DNA of 64,000 bases from positions 2,976,001-3,040,000 of the forward strand of contig OZ257249.1 of NCBI GenBank assembly GCA_965279565.1, written 5' to 3'. The notes beneath the pieces are model-generated. The model did no database searches, was not told the DNA's origin, and saw only the letters and a list, made by a program, of their open reading frames with translations. This DNA comes from Tagaea sp965279565 (GTDB taxonomy: Bacteria > Pseudomonadota > Alphaproteobacteria > CACIAM-22H2). A program made the translations under genes and the position numbers. Each line of letters opens with the position of its first letter. The stretch's first letter is position 1. Of the stretch, positions 51,842 through 61,146 are shown in pieces.

Positions 51842-52841
51842 ACCGATCCTTTCCGTCCGCGAGCTCAAGACCTATTTCCGGCCCGACGAAGGTATCGTTC
51901 GCGCCGTCGACGGCGCGTCTTTCGATCTCTACCCCGGCCGCACGCTTGGCATTGTCGGCGAATCCGGCTGCGGGAAGAGCGTGACGGCCAGATCGATCCT
52001 GCGCATCGTCGACCGCCCAGGGAAGGTCGAGGGCGGCGAGATCATCCTGCGCAGGCAAGACAATCGCCTCGTCGACATCGTTGGGATAGACGAGTCAGGC
52101 GCCGAGATGCGCGACATCCGGGGCGGCGAGATCGGCTACGTGTTCCAGGAGCCGATGAGCTCGCTTTCGGCGTTCTACACGATCGGCAATCAGGTCATGG
52201 AGGCGATCCACCTCCACAAGAAGGTGTCCGAGAAGGAGGCGAGGGAACGCGCGATCGAGCTGCTCCACCTCGTCGGGATTCCGCGACCCGAGCAGCGTGT
52301 CGACTCGTACTCGTTCGAGCTTTCCGGCGGCCTGCGCCAGCGCGTCATGATCGCGCTTGCGCTCGCGGCCGAGCCGCGCATCCTGATCGCCGATGAGCCG
52401 ACGACGGCGCTCGACGTGACGACGCAGGCGCAGATCCTCGAACTCATCCGCAAGATCCAGGACGAACGGAAGCTCGCCGTCGTCCTGATCACGCACGACA
52501 TGGGCGTGATTGCCGAGATGGCGGACACTGTTTCGGTCATGTATCTCGGCAAGATCGTCGAATCCGGACCGGTCGACGAGATATTCCATGCACCGAAGCA
52601 TCCCTACACGCAGGCGCTGCTTCGTTCGATCCCGTCGGTTCTGGCCGAGCCGCGGTCGCGGCTTGCCACGATTTCCGGAAGCATTCCGCATCCCTATGCG
52701 CGGCCACCGGGCTGCCCGTTCCATCCGCGCTGCGGGAATTTCATGCCGGGGAAGTGCGACCGGTCGGCGCCACCTATCACGACATTGAGCGCCGAGCACG
52801 AGGTCCGCTGCTTCCTCTACGGCGAAGGAGCGGCGGCGTGA
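51834..52841 (+). CDS. Peptide ABC transporter ATP-binding protein, DppD/OppD-like
   Basis: A 335-residue ATPase with Walker A 'GESGCGKS', 'FQEPMSSLSAFYTIGNQVMEAI', signature 'LSGGLRQRVMIALAL', Walker B 'ILIADEPTTALD' and the C-terminal oligopeptide-transporter domain 'PHPYARPPGCPFHPRCGNFMPGKC', whose cysteines bind an iron-sulfur cluster in some relatives. The signature has Leu where Gln is usual (SGGLRQR). It pairs with the next ATPase, to which it is coupled by GTGA. Confidence 0.95.
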   Translation: MAEPILSVRELKTYFRPDEGIVRAVDGASFDLYPGRTLGIVGESGCGKSVTARSILRIVDRPGKVEGGEIILRRQDNRLVDIVGIDESGAEMRDIRGGEIGYVFQEPMSSLSAFYTIGNQVMEAIHLHKKVSEKEARERAIELLHLVGIPRPEQRVDSYSFELSGGLRQRVMIALALAAEPRILIADEPTTALDVTTQAQILELIRKIQDERKLAVVLITHDMGVIAEMADTVSVMYLGKIVESGPVDEIFHAPKHPYTQALLRSIPSVLAEPRSRLATISGSIPHPYARPPGCPFHPRCGNFMPGKCDRSAPPITTLSAEHEVRCFLYGEGAAA

Positions 52842-53860
52842 ATTCGGATAAGATCGCTCTCTCGGTCGAGGGACTGAAGAAATACTTCCCGATCAGGCGC
52901 GGAATTCTCCGCCGGCTTGTCGGCAACGTGAAGGCCGTCGACGACGTCTCATTCACGATCGCCAAGGGCGAGACGCTGTCCCTCGTCGGCGAGTCCGGCT
53001 GCGGCAAGACGACGACGTCGCGTTGCATCCTGCGCGCGGTCCAGCCGACTGCGGGCGCCATCCGTTTCGGGACGGAGGATGGCCGCGCGGTCGACGTGGC
53101 CGGCCTTTCACGGACGGAGCTGCGCCCGCTCCGGCGGCAGATGCAGATGATCTTTCAGGATCCCTATTCATCGCTCAATCCGCGAATGACGATTTCCGAT
53201 ATCATCGGCGAACCGCTCCTCGTCAATGGTGTCGGCGACCTGGGGGAGCGTCGGCGTCGCGTGGCGGAACTCCTGGACGTCGTGCAGCTGCCGCTCGCCT
53301 ACATGAACCGGTATCCGCACGCCTTCTCCGGCGGCCAGCGCCAGCGCATCGGCATCGCGCGAGCGCTGGCACTCAATCCGGCCCTGATCGTCGCCGACGA
53401 ACCCGTGTCGGCGCTGGACGTTTCGGTGCAGGCGCAGATCATCAACCTGCTTCTGGAACTCCAGGACAGGATCGGGCTTTCATATCTTTTCGTCGCGCAC
53501 GACCTCTCGGTCGTCAAGCATGTCAGCCACCGCGTCGCGGTCATGTATGTGGGGCGGATCGTCGAACTGGCGTCGACGGATGCCTTGTTCAAGTCGCCGC
53601 GCCACCCCTACACGGAAGCGCTCCTGTCGGCGGTTCCGGTTCCCGATCCGCGCAAGCGCGCCAAGCGCATCGTGCTGGCAGGTGAGGTGGCCGACCCGTC
53701 ACGCGTGCCGTCAGGCTGCGCCTTCCATCCGCGGTGCCAGTACGCCATCGAACGATGCAAGGTCGAATCGCCGTCGCTCCAGCCGGTCGAAGGCGGCGGG
53801 ATGGTGTCCTGCCATCGCGCGAAGGAACTCAGCCTCTCGGGCGTCGCGGCTTCGGTCTGA
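52838..53860 (+). CDS. Peptide ABC transporter ATP-binding protein, DppF/OppF-like
   Basis: A 340-residue ATPase with 'GLKKYFPIRRGILRRLVGNVKAVDDVSF' at the N-terminus, Walker A 'GESGCGKTT', 'MIFQDPYSSLNPRMTI', signature 'FSGGQRQRIGIARAL', Walker B 'LIVADEPVSALD' and the C-terminal 'PSGCAFHPRCQYAIERC' cysteine segment. The start is GTG 52838, overlapping the upstream stop. It completes the five-gene importer and is convergent with the PhyH gene 9 bases later. Confidence 0.95.
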   Translation: MNSDKIALSVEGLKKYFPIRRGILRRLVGNVKAVDDVSFTIAKGETLSLVGESGCGKTTTSRCILRAVQPTAGAIRFGTEDGRAVDVAGLSRTELRPLRRQMQMIFQDPYSSLNPRMTISDIIGEPLLVNGVGDLGERRRRVAELLDVVQLPLAYMNRYPHAFSGGQRQRIGIARALALNPALIVADEPVSALDVSVQAQIINLLLELQDRIGLSYLFVAHDLSVVKHVSHRVAVMYVGRIVELASTDALFKSPRHPYTEALLSAVPVPDPRKRAKRIVLAGEVADPSRVPSGCAFHPRCQYAIERCKVESPSLQPVEGGGMVSCHRAKELSLSGVAASV

Positions 53861-53869
53861 GGCCGGCGT

Positions 53870-54757
53870 TCAGTTCCAGTCGGTCGGCCGGATTTCGTGG
53901 GTTCTACCGCCGCCCACATACTTGAATTCCTTGCCCGCCGGTACCGGCCCCTTCTGGACGGTGCAGCCCGCATAGGCACCCGTCTCGTCGTGGAAGGCGC
54001 GGCGGTGCTCCTCCAGCGACGTCCATTGCATGCCGAGCTGGTGAAAATGGAACTGGATCGCGCGGCGGCGGTGAAGCGAGCGGTTGGGCGCCGTGTAATG
54101 GTGGAGCAGGGAGTGGAAGACCAGCGCGTCGCCCGGCCGGAGTTCGATCGCCAGCCGATCCTGCAGGCGCAGCAGGTCCGGCCGGATGGTGCACTCGTTG
54201 ACGTCGAGGTCGGGCATATGGATCGCCGGGCCCGCGAGATGCGAGCCGGGAATGACCTCCATGCAACCGTTTTCCTTCGTGGCCTCATCGAGCGCGATCC
54301 AGACGCCGGTGATCAATCCCGGGTCGCTGACGCGGAAATAGGAGGCGTCCTGATGCCAGCGCTTGGCGCCGCCGATCTTCGGCGGCTTGATCAGCGCCAT
54401 GTCCTGGAAAAGGACGCGGCCCGTGCCGAGGATCCGGTCGAGCAGGGCGTGAAGACGCCGCGACATGGCGGCGGCGTACAAGGGCGGGGAGTCCTCCACG
54501 TACCAGGCGAACTTCCGGATGTGATCCTCCCGGTCTTCCGGGCGCAGGCGGCTTGGATCGACGCCCGGTTCGAACGCGATCTCGGTCGTCGTTTTCGGAA
54601 TCCGCCCGCTCGCGAGACCCGATATTCCGTCGATGCAGGCCTCGATCAGCTTCGGGCCGATCAGGTTGCGGACGACGACGAAGCCGTCGCGCCGATAGGC
54701 CGCGACGGTTTCGAGCGTCGTGCCGTCGACTTCTGGTTCTGCCTGCATCGTGGCCAT
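53870..54757 (-). CDS. Phytanoyl-CoA dioxygenase (PhyH) family Fe(II)/2-oxoglutarate oxygenase
   Basis: A 295-residue protein with the PhyH iron triad: His135 and Asp137 ('RWHQDASYF') and His220 ('LLHHYTAPN'), and an Arg after 'SLHRRR' for 2-oxoglutarate. It hydroxylates a small molecule using O2 and 2-oxoglutarate. It lies 32 bases after an enolase-superfamily gene, probably in the same unit, suggesting hydroxylation of a carboxylate that the other enzyme handles. It lacks the ectoine hydroxylase signature. ATG 54757 is used; ATG 54748 is possible. Confidence 0.9.
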   Translation of the reverse strand: MATMQAEPEVDGTTLETVAAYRRDGFVVVRNLIGPKLIEACIDGISGLASGRIPKTTTEIAFEPGVDPSRLRPEDREDHIRKFAWYVEDSPPLYAAAMSRRLHALLDRILGTGRVLFQDMALIKPPKIGGAKRWHQDASYFRVSDPGLITGVWIALDEATKENGCMEVIPGSHLAGPAIHMPDLDVNECTIRPDLLRLQDRLAIELRPGDALVFHSLLHHYTAPNRSLHRRRAIQFHFHQLGMQWTSLEEHRRAFHDETGAYAGCTVQKGPVPAGKEFKYVGGGRTHEIRPTDWN

Positions 54758-54789
54758 GGAATGTCCCCGGATCTGGAAGGGAATGGATT

Positions 54790-55965
54790 TTACGCGAACA
54801 GAGGGGCGGAATCTGGAGTATAGCGCCCGAGCTTGGCGCGATCGATCTCGATGCCCAGACCCGGCCGGTCGGGGATCGAAAGCCAGCCATCGCGGTCGAG
54901 GACGAACGGTTCGGCCAGGATCCCGTCGACATAGGCGCTGCCGCCGATGAACTCGACGAGATCGACATCCGGAAAGGCTGCCGCCATCTGGAGGTCGGCG
55001 GCGACGCCAAGGGCCGTGTTCCAGCCATGTCCGACGTACTTGACCCCGAAATCGTAAGCCATCCACGCGATCCGGCGCTGTTCGGAAATGCCGCCGACCT
55101 TCGTGACGTCCGGCTGGACGATATCGACCGCGCCGCGCGTGAGCCAGGGGATGAATGCCTGCCGGCGCGTGAGGACCTCGCAGCCGGCGATCGGGACAGG
55201 CGAGCAGCGCCGCAGTTCGGCGTACTCCTCGATCGCGTCCGGCTTCACTGGCTCCTCGAACCAGCCTACGTCGTAATCCTTGAGCATCTCGGCGGTCCGC
55301 TTCGCCCATTTGAAGCCGAGCGGCCACAGCGCGTCGCTGGCACCGGCGTCGACGAACAGGCGGGACTTCTCGCCGGCGGCTTCCCGGGCCGCGCGTACGA
55401 TCGCCTCGTCGAGTTTGGTATCGAGCCCGCGCCCGAAGGGTCCCCAGCCGATCTTGAAGGCCGTGAAGCCCTTCGCGCGGAACGAGGCGATCACGTCGTA
55501 CATCGCCTTGGGTTCTTCCATCAGCAGCGAGCAATAGGGCTGGACCCGGTTCCGGTAGACGCCGCCAAGCAGGCGACCGACGCTCATTCCGGTCGCCTTG
55601 CCGAGAATGTCCCATAGCGCGATGTCGATGCCGCTGATCGCGTGCGTGAGGGTGCCGCCGCGCCCCATCCAGAACGTGTTCTGATGGAGCTTTTCGGTCA
55701 CGCGCTCGGGCTCGAGGGCGTTCTCGCCGACAAAAAGCGGTTCGAGAACCTTCAGTGCTGCCTGCACCAGCCGCCCGTCGGTGAATACGCTTCCATACCC
55801 CGTCAGTCCCTGATCGGTGTGGACGGCGACGATCGCGTGGATCGAATCCTGGGGCCGGATCTCCGCGGACCATCCGCCCTTCGGGCTTTCCCCGAAGAGG
55901 GGGGCCGCCTCGATCCGCGTGATCCGGACAGGCGACAGGACGGCCGCATGCTGCTTCAACGCCAC
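54790..55965 (-). CDS. Enolase-superfamily enzyme, MR/MLE type (KIGWGPFG subgroup)
   Basis: A 391-residue protein with metal ligands Asp206 ('VDAGASD'), Glu237 ('FEEP') and Glu263 ('GCE'), and the Asp286/His313 dyad ('QPDVTKVGG', 'VGHGWNT'). Where relatives have KxK it has a single Lys171 in 'FKIGWGPFG', characteristic of a separate subgroup. It should dehydrate or racemise a hydroxy acid. The start is GTG 55965 with GGGAG 8 bases upstream; the 51-base gap before it is AT-rich and may hold its own promoter. Confidence 0.88.
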   Translation of the reverse strand: MALKQHAAVLSPVRITRIEAAPLFGESPKGGWSAEIRPQDSIHAIVAVHTDQGLTGYGSVFTDGRLVQAALKVLEPLFVGENALEPERVTEKLHQNTFWMGRGGTLTHAISGIDIALWDILGKATGMSVGRLLGGVYRNRVQPYCSLLMEEPKAMYDVIASFRAKGFTAFKIGWGPFGRGLDTKLDEAIVRAAREAAGEKSRLFVDAGASDALWPLGFKWAKRTAEMLKDYDVGWFEEPVKPDAIEEYAELRRCSPVPIAGCEVLTRRQAFIPWLTRGAVDIVQPDVTKVGGISEQRRIAWMAYDFGVKYVGHGWNTALGVAADLQMAAAFPDVDLVEFIGGSAYVDGILAEPFVLDRDGWLSIPDRPGLGIEIDRAKLGRYTPDSAPLFA

Positions 55966-56016
55966 TTCAGTTCTCCCGATATTATTTTCTTGGTCTTTTT
56001 TACTATATCTCGCCGT

Positions 56017-57237
56017 TCAGCCGATATCCTGCCCGAACGGATCGTCGACGGAATGGGCCGGCTGCGTGAACCAGTTGGCGCCCTTTTCCGTGATGTACAT
56101 GTGGTCTTCGAGCCGGATGCCGAACTCGCCGTAGATGCAGATCGTCGGCTCGTTCGAGAACGTCATGCCGGGGCGCAGGATCGTCTTGTCGCCCTTCACG
56201 AGATAGGGCCATTCGTGGACGTCGAGGCCGATCCCGTGACCCGTCCGGTGCGGCAGGCCCGGTGTCGCATAGCCGGGGCCAAACCCCCCGCCCGTGATGA
56301 CGGCGCGCGCGGCGATGTCGATATCCTCGCATCGGTTACCGGGCTTCGCCGCCTTGAAGGCCGCCGCTTGCGCTTCCTTCTCCAGGTTCCAGACGTCGCG
56401 CTGGCGCTTGGACGGTGTGCCGAACACGTAGGAGCGTGTGATGTCGGAGAAGTAGCCGTCGATCGGTGCACCGGTATCGATAAGGATCATGTCGCCGTCC
56501 TTCAGTACCTGCGGATACGGCACGCCGTGCGGATAGGCGGTCGCTTCGCCGAACAGAACGGCATTGAACGGCGGATCGGCCTCGGAGCCAAGCTTGCGGT
56601 GTGCGGCGACGATGAAAGCCTGTACCTCGGTCGTCGTGATGCCTTCCCGCATGATGCGGGCTACCGCCTTGTGCGCCGCCAGCGTGATGTTCTTGGCGGT
56701 CTGCATGAGGGCGAGTTCGTGGTCGGACTTGGTCGACCGGCAGCCGGCCGTCACGTCGACGCCATTGGCGAACGTGAACGCGTTGCCCGCGCGCCGCAGG
56801 CCGTCGAAGGTGAAAAATGGCGTGGCTTCGTCGATGCCGATCGTGCCCTTGTCGATTCCGAGCGAACGGACCGTTTCGACCACCAGGGCCGTCGGGTCCT
56901 CGTCCTCTTCCCACTGCACGATCTTGTCGCCGAACGTGATCATCGTGCGGAGTTTCTCGACCTCGAAGGCGGGCGAGAGATAGACGATGTCGCCGCGGGC
57001 CGGCAGCACCGCGCCGTGCGCGCGCTCGGTACGGCGCATCTTGAGGCCGGTGAAATAGGTCAGGCTCGACGACACGTCGAGCCACAGCGCGTCTATGCCG
57101 TGCTCGCGCATGAGCCGCTGGGCCTTGTCGATCCGACGAAGGCGCTCGTCCACGCCGATCGGCGGGACGCTACCCCGCATGTTCGTCAGTGCCGCGAGTT
57201 CCTTCTCCGCGGTCGAGCCGCCTACGCCGATCGTCAT
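56017..57237 (-). CDS. M24 family metallopeptidase (Xaa-Pro dipeptidase/creatinase fold)
   Basis: A 406-residue protein with an N-terminal creatinase-like domain (about 30-165) and a pita-bread domain with five metal ligands: Asp in 'IDTGAP', Asp in 'YFSDITRSYVF', His in 'HRTGHGIG', Glu in 'SNEPTI' and Glu in 'IRLEDH'. It cleaves an imide or amide bond next to proline or a related group. The gene follows a Pot-type importer by 18 bases, and two prolidase-like amidohydrolases begin that unit, so all three probably process one imported class of compound. Confidence 0.92.
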   Translation of the reverse strand: MTIGVGGSTAEKELAALTNMRGSVPPIGVDERLRRIDKAQRLMREHGIDALWLDVSSSLTYFTGLKMRRTERAHGAVLPARGDIVYLSPAFEVEKLRTMITFGDKIVQWEEDEDPTALVVETVRSLGIDKGTIGIDEATPFFTFDGLRRAGNAFTFANGVDVTAGCRSTKSDHELALMQTAKNITLAAHKAVARIMREGITTTEVQAFIVAAHRKLGSEADPPFNAVLFGEATAYPHGVPYPQVLKDGDMILIDTGAPIDGYFSDITRSYVFGTPSKRQRDVWNLEKEAQAAAFKAAKPGNRCEDIDIAARAVITGGGFGPGYATPGLPHRTGHGIGLDVHEWPYLVKGDKTILRPGMTFSNEPTICIYGEFGIRLEDHMYITEKGANWFTQPAHSVDDPFGQDIG

Positions 57238-57255
57238 CGTAACGTCTCCGTGTGT

Positions 57256-58140
57256 TCAGCGCCGGTAGCGCCGTTGAACCAGAATGTTCGCCGTCGCCGT
57301 CAGGATAAGGGTGGCGGACATGAGGATGAACGCCGTCGCGGCGCCGAACGGCCAGTTGTTGAGTTGGAACTGGCCGAAGACCAGAGGGCCCATCATCTTG
57401 AACTTGGGGCCGCCGAGCAGGACGGGCGTGGCGTAGGCGTTCATGCCGAGGATGAAGGTCAGGATCGTTCCGGCGAGCAGGCCGGGCAGGGCGAGCGGTA
57501 ACAGCACGCGCCGCGTCATCTCATACGGGCCGGCGCCAAGACTGAAGGCGGCCTCTTCGAGCGCCCGGTTGATGCCTTCTATAACGCTCTGCAGCGTCAG
57601 CACCATATAGGGGAGATTGACGGCGACAATACCGACGATGACCGCGCCTTCAGTGAACATCATCTGCATCGGCGCATCAATGATGCCGAGATCCATCAGC
57701 GTGACGTTGAGGAACCCCTTGTTCCCGAGCAGCGTCATCCAGCCCGCCGCGCGGACTGCATTGCCGACGAAAAGAGGCAGGACCACGAGGATGATCAGGA
57801 TGTTCTTGAAGCGCGTCTGCGTGCGCGCCAGCACATAGGCGAGCGGAAGGCCGAGGACGAGGCAGATGACCGTGCACAGACCGGCTACATAGAGCGTCGT
57901 CCAGAAGATCCCCGTGTAGTAGGGGTCGGAGAAGAACTTCAGATAGTTCTCAAGGGAAAGCGCTTCGACCATCATCCGACGCGGCTCGAAGCGGTTCAGG
58001 CTGTAACGGAAAAGGATCAGCAACGGCAGCAGCAGGCCGGCGCAGACGAAGATCGTCGCCGGTCCGACGAGGGACGAGGCCGAGAGGATCGACGTCCTCC
58101 CGTCCTCGTCCCGCTGTCCTGCTGCCGTCGCTAGAGCCAT
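57256..58140 (-). CDS. ABC transporter permease, PotB-like (spermidine/putrescine type)
   Basis: A 294-residue membrane protein with 'ATIFVCAGLLLPLLILFRYSLNRF' as first membrane segment and the PotB-type EAA loop 'EEAAFSLGAGPYEMTRRVLLPLALPGL' (near residue 195). It pairs with the PotC-like permease encoded at 60293-61114; the binding protein and ATPase lie between them, an uncommon order. Seven bases separate it from the binding-protein gene. Confidence 0.93.
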   Translation of the reverse strand: MALATAAGQRDEDGRTSILSASSLVGPATIFVCAGLLLPLLILFRYSLNRFEPRRMMVEALSLENYLKFFSDPYYTGIFWTTLYVAGLCTVICLVLGLPLAYVLARTQTRFKNILIILVVLPLFVGNAVRAAGWMTLLGNKGFLNVTLMDLGIIDAPMQMMFTEGAVIVGIVAVNLPYMVLTLQSVIEGINRALEEAAFSLGAGPYEMTRRVLLPLALPGLLAGTILTFILGMNAYATPVLLGGPKFKMMGPLVFGQFQLNNWPFGAATAFILMSATLILTATANILVQRRYRR

Positions 58141-58147
58141 TTTCGCG

Positions 58148-59197
58148 TCAGCCCTTCAGTTCCTTGTCCCACCATTCCTTCAGGGCGACGTCGTTCTTGG
58201 TCATGTACTCGTAGTCGAGATCGACGATCTTCTTGATCTCGTCCGGCGTGAACCCGATGCGCTTGTTGAGCTCGGGCGACACGACGGCGTTGGTGACCGT
58301 GGGGTTGTAGCCCATGTCGATCGCGAAATTGTCCTGCGCTTCCTTGGCGAGCATCGCGTCGAGATAGGCGTAGGCGCCATCTTTGTTCGGCGCGTTCTTC
58401 GGGATCACGAAGCCGGAGATGTAGGCGAGCGTGCCTTCCGAGGGTGCGACCGCCTCGACGCTGATGTTGGCGTTCTGCCACTGCACGACGCGCGCCTTCC
58501 ACATCACGCCGATCCCGAACTCGCCGGATTGCAGGCCCTGCGCGAAGGCCTCGTTTGTCGGATAGATGCGCATCCCGGCCTTCTTGCATTCGAGCAGCAA
58601 TTTCTTGCCGGGCTCGAAATTGGTGATCGAGCCGCCGGCGGCGAGTGCGGCCGCCGCGATCGTGTACTGGTACTGGATGTCGATGATGCCGAGCTTGTTG
58701 CCGTGCTTGGGATCGAACACGTTCTTGTAGCTGGTCGGCGCCGGGTTGATCAGCTTCGGATTGTAGACGGCGACCTTGCCCGAATAGATGTGGCCGATGC
58801 CGTAGGGATATTTCATCGACGGAAGCAGGTTCTTCGCATTCTTGAGCTTGGAATAGTCGACGGGCAGGACGGTTCCGGCGTCGTGCATCTGGAACATGTT
58901 GATCGACGAAAGCGCCTGCAGGTCGGTCGTGCCGCGGGGCAGGCGCTGCTCGGCGAGCATTTTCGAGCGGCGCTGGGGATCGCCGGCCTGATCCTGCACG
59001 ACCTCCCAGCCTTCCTTGATCAGGATCGGCTGTTCGACGTTCTTGTTGAGCAGGCGTGCATAGTCGCCGCCCCACGTGCCGACGACGACCTTGCCCTTGG
59101 CCTGGGCGCGCGCGCCGGCCGGCAGCGACAATGCGCCGACGGCCGCTGCGGTGCCGGCGAGGACTGTACGGCGGGAGATCCTGTTCGATTTTTCCAT
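58148..59197 (-). CDS. ABC transporter substrate-binding protein, PotD-like, with twin-arginine-type signal
   Basis: A 349-residue protein beginning 'MEKSNRISRRTVLAGTAAAVGALSLPAGARAQ', in which SRRTVLAG fits a Tat export signal, so it may be exported folded. The core 'VVVGTWGGDYARLLNKNVEQPILIKEGWEV' and 'YPYGIGHIYSGKVAVYNPKL' matches PotD-like proteins that bind polyamines or other small organic solutes. GGAG sits 9 bases before ATG 59197; upstream in-frame starts would remove the signal from the N-terminus. It lies between ATPase and PotB-like genes. Confidence 0.92.
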   Translation of the reverse strand: MEKSNRISRRTVLAGTAAAVGALSLPAGARAQAKGKVVVGTWGGDYARLLNKNVEQPILIKEGWEVVQDQAGDPQRRSKMLAEQRLPRGTTDLQALSSINMFQMHDAGTVLPVDYSKLKNAKNLLPSMKYPYGIGHIYSGKVAVYNPKLINPAPTSYKNVFDPKHGNKLGIIDIQYQYTIAAAALAAGGSITNFEPGKKLLLECKKAGMRIYPTNEAFAQGLQSGEFGIGVMWKARVVQWQNANISVEAVAPSEGTLAYISGFVIPKNAPNKDGAYAYLDAMLAKEAQDNFAIDMGYNPTVTNAVVSPELNKRIGFTPDEIKKIVDLDYEYMTKNDVALKEWWDKELKG

Positions 59198-59237
59198 TTT
59201 TCTGTCTCCTTCGGATATCGGGTTGCTCGTTCGAAAT

Positions 59238-60290
59238 TCAGTCCTGGAATACGCGTGCGGTTTCCCGGTTCCAGCCCAATCGGACCGCATCGCCGATCTT
59301 CGGCGGGGCATTCTCCGGGCGGTTCGGCAGTTGGACGATCAACCGCTCCGCCGGCGAGAGCCGGACATGCAGGTCGATCGCGGCACCGAGATAGGAAAGG
59401 AATTCGACCCGGCCTTCGAAGCGGTTGTCGGTCGCGGCCGCATCGGGCCCGAGAACCGCCAGCCGTTCAGGTCGTAACGCCAGCGTGGCGGCTCCCGTCC
59501 GGCCGTCGCCGCAGGCGATTTCCAGCCCACCGCCTGACCGGAAACGGCCGGGCGCTTCGATCGTGCCTTCGATGAAGTTCGAGCGACCGACGAAATCCGC
59601 GACGAAGCGGTCGGCGGGGCGTTCATAAAGGTCGTGCTGCGTGCCGATCTGACGGATGCGCCCTTCGCTCATGACGACGAGGCGGTCGGCCATCGTCAGG
59701 GCCTCCTCCTGATCGTGCGTGACCATGACGGTCGTCAGGCCGAGCGTGCGCTGGAGTTCCCGGATCTCGACGCGGACGTCTTGTCGGAGCTTCGCGTCAA
59801 GATTCGAAAGCGGTTCGTCGAGCAGCAGGATATCGGGGCGGAAGACCAGTGCCCGGGCGAGTGCGACCCGTTGCTGCTGGCCACCGGAAAGCTGCCGGGG
59901 CAGCCGCTCGCCGAGATGGTCGAGGCGGACGAGGCGCAGCGCCTCGGCGATGCGCGCGGGCATGTCCGCTTTCGGCACCTTGCGCATCTCGAGCCCGAAG
60001 GCGACGTTCTGGCTGACCGTCAAATGCGGGAACAGCGCGTAGCTCTGGAACACGAGGCCCGCGTTCCGCTTCCAGGGTGGCAGGTCGGTGACGTCGTTGC
60101 CGTCGAGCCGGACGGAGCCGGAGGTGGGCTCGACGAAGCCCGCGATCGTGCGCAGCGTCGTCGTCTTGCCGCATCCGGACGGACCGAGCAGCACAAGGAA
60201 CTCCCCGTTCGCGACGTCGAGCGACACGTCGTCGACGGCCATCATGTCGCCGTACCGCTTCGTCACGTTGGAGAGTTGCAGCCGCGCCAT
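59238..60290 (-). CDS. ABC transporter ATP-binding protein, PotA-like
   Basis: A 350-residue ATPase with Walker A 'GPSGCGKTT', 'VFQSYALFPHLTV', signature 'LSGGQQQRVALARAL', Walker B 'ILLLDEPLSNLD', H-loop 'VTHDQEEA' and a TOBE-2 C-terminal domain. Tight linkage to two Pot-type permeases and a PotD-like binding protein fixes its role. It starts 2 bases after the PotC-like gene. Confidence 0.95.
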   Translation of the reverse strand: MARLQLSNVTKRYGDMMAVDDVSLDVANGEFLVLLGPSGCGKTTTLRTIAGFVEPTSGSVRLDGNDVTDLPPWKRNAGLVFQSYALFPHLTVSQNVAFGLEMRKVPKADMPARIAEALRLVRLDHLGERLPRQLSGGQQQRVALARALVFRPDILLLDEPLSNLDAKLRQDVRVEIRELQRTLGLTTVMVTHDQEEALTMADRLVVMSEGRIRQIGTQHDLYERPADRFVADFVGRSNFIEGTIEAPGRFRSGGGLEIACGDGRTGAATLALRPERLAVLGPDAAATDNRFEGRVEFLSYLGAAIDLHVRLSPAERLIVQLPNRPENAPPKIGDAVRLGWNRETARVFQD

Positions 60291-60292
60291 TC

Positions 60293-61114
60293 CTAGACCA
60301 CCCTGCTGATCTTCACGAACCGGTCGGTCAGCAGCATCGCCGCGCCGATGAAAATGATCTGCAAGACCGAGACCGCCGCGATCGTCGGATCGATCTTCCA
60401 TTCGAGATACTGGAGGATCGCGATCGGCAGCGTCGTCCGCCCCGGGCCGACCAGGAACAGGCTCATCTCGAGATTCCCGAACGACGAGATGAAGCCGAAC
60501 ATGGCGGCCGCGACCATGCCGGGCAGGATCGAGGGCAGGGTGATCCGCCGGAACGTCGTGAGGCGGTCGGCACCAAGGCTCTGGGCAGCCTCTTCGATCG
60601 CCCGATCCATGCCGACGAGGCTGGCGGTGACGAGCCTGACGGTCCAGGGAATGACGATTAGGACATGGCCGGCGATGAGGCCGCCGATGGATCCCAGGAT
60701 CGGGATCTCCGTCATGATCTCCGTCTCGACGTGGAAGACGTAGAGCGCGATCCCGAGAACGATGCCCGGAACCACGAGCGGCAGGAGGAGCAGGCTGCTG
60801 ACGACTTCCCGCCCGGGAAACTTCGAACGTACGAGGCATACCGCTGCCGGAACACCGATGGAAATCCCGAGAAACGTAGCGACGGAAGCGACCTGCAGGC
60901 TGAGGATGAAGCCCGAGACGAAGCGGTCGTTCCCCGGAACGGCGCGAAACCATTTGAGCGAATAACCGTCCGGCGGGAAGGACGGGATTTCCTGCGCGAA
61001 GAAGGCGAGCCAGGTGACGAAGAAAAGCGGCAGCAGGAGATATGCCATCGACAGGGCCGCAGCCCCGTTCAGGGCGAGGCGGCCGAGCGATCGCATGCCG
61101 ATCCGCCCTGTCAT
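60293..61114 (-). CDS. ABC transporter permease, PotC-like
   Basis: A 273-residue membrane protein with the EAA loop 'EEAAQSLGADRLTTFRRITLPSILPGM' near residue 180 and 'FISSFGNLEMSLFLVGPGRTTLPIAI' near the C-terminus, typical of PotC-type permeases. ATG 61114 is chosen; ATG 61096 would remove six residues. It follows the first amidohydrolase gene by 32 bases. Confidence 0.93.
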   Translation of the reverse strand: MTGRIGMRSLGRLALNGAAALSMAYLLLPLFFVTWLAFFAQEIPSFPPDGYSLKWFRAVPGNDRFVSGFILSLQVASVATFLGISIGVPAAVCLVRSKFPGREVVSSLLLLPLVVPGIVLGIALYVFHVETEIMTEIPILGSIGGLIAGHVLIVIPWTVRLVTASLVGMDRAIEEAAQSLGADRLTTFRRITLPSILPGMVAAAMFGFISSFGNLEMSLFLVGPGRTTLPIAILQYLEWKIDPTIAAVSVLQIIFIGAAMLLTDRFVKISRVV

Positions 61115-61146
61115 GTTCTCCAAGCCGCCATCCTGTCCGCCCGGTC

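Noticed and set aside
53870..54757. Ectoine hydroxylase (EctD), also a PhyH-family protein
   Set aside because: The iron-binding segment reads WHQDASY rather than the EctD signature, and no ectA/ectB/ectC genes are nearby.
55642..57501. Open frame of 619 codons on the + strand across the M24 and enolase-superfamily genes
   Set aside because: It spans two genuine genes and the gap between them on the other strand, and its translation shows no family features.
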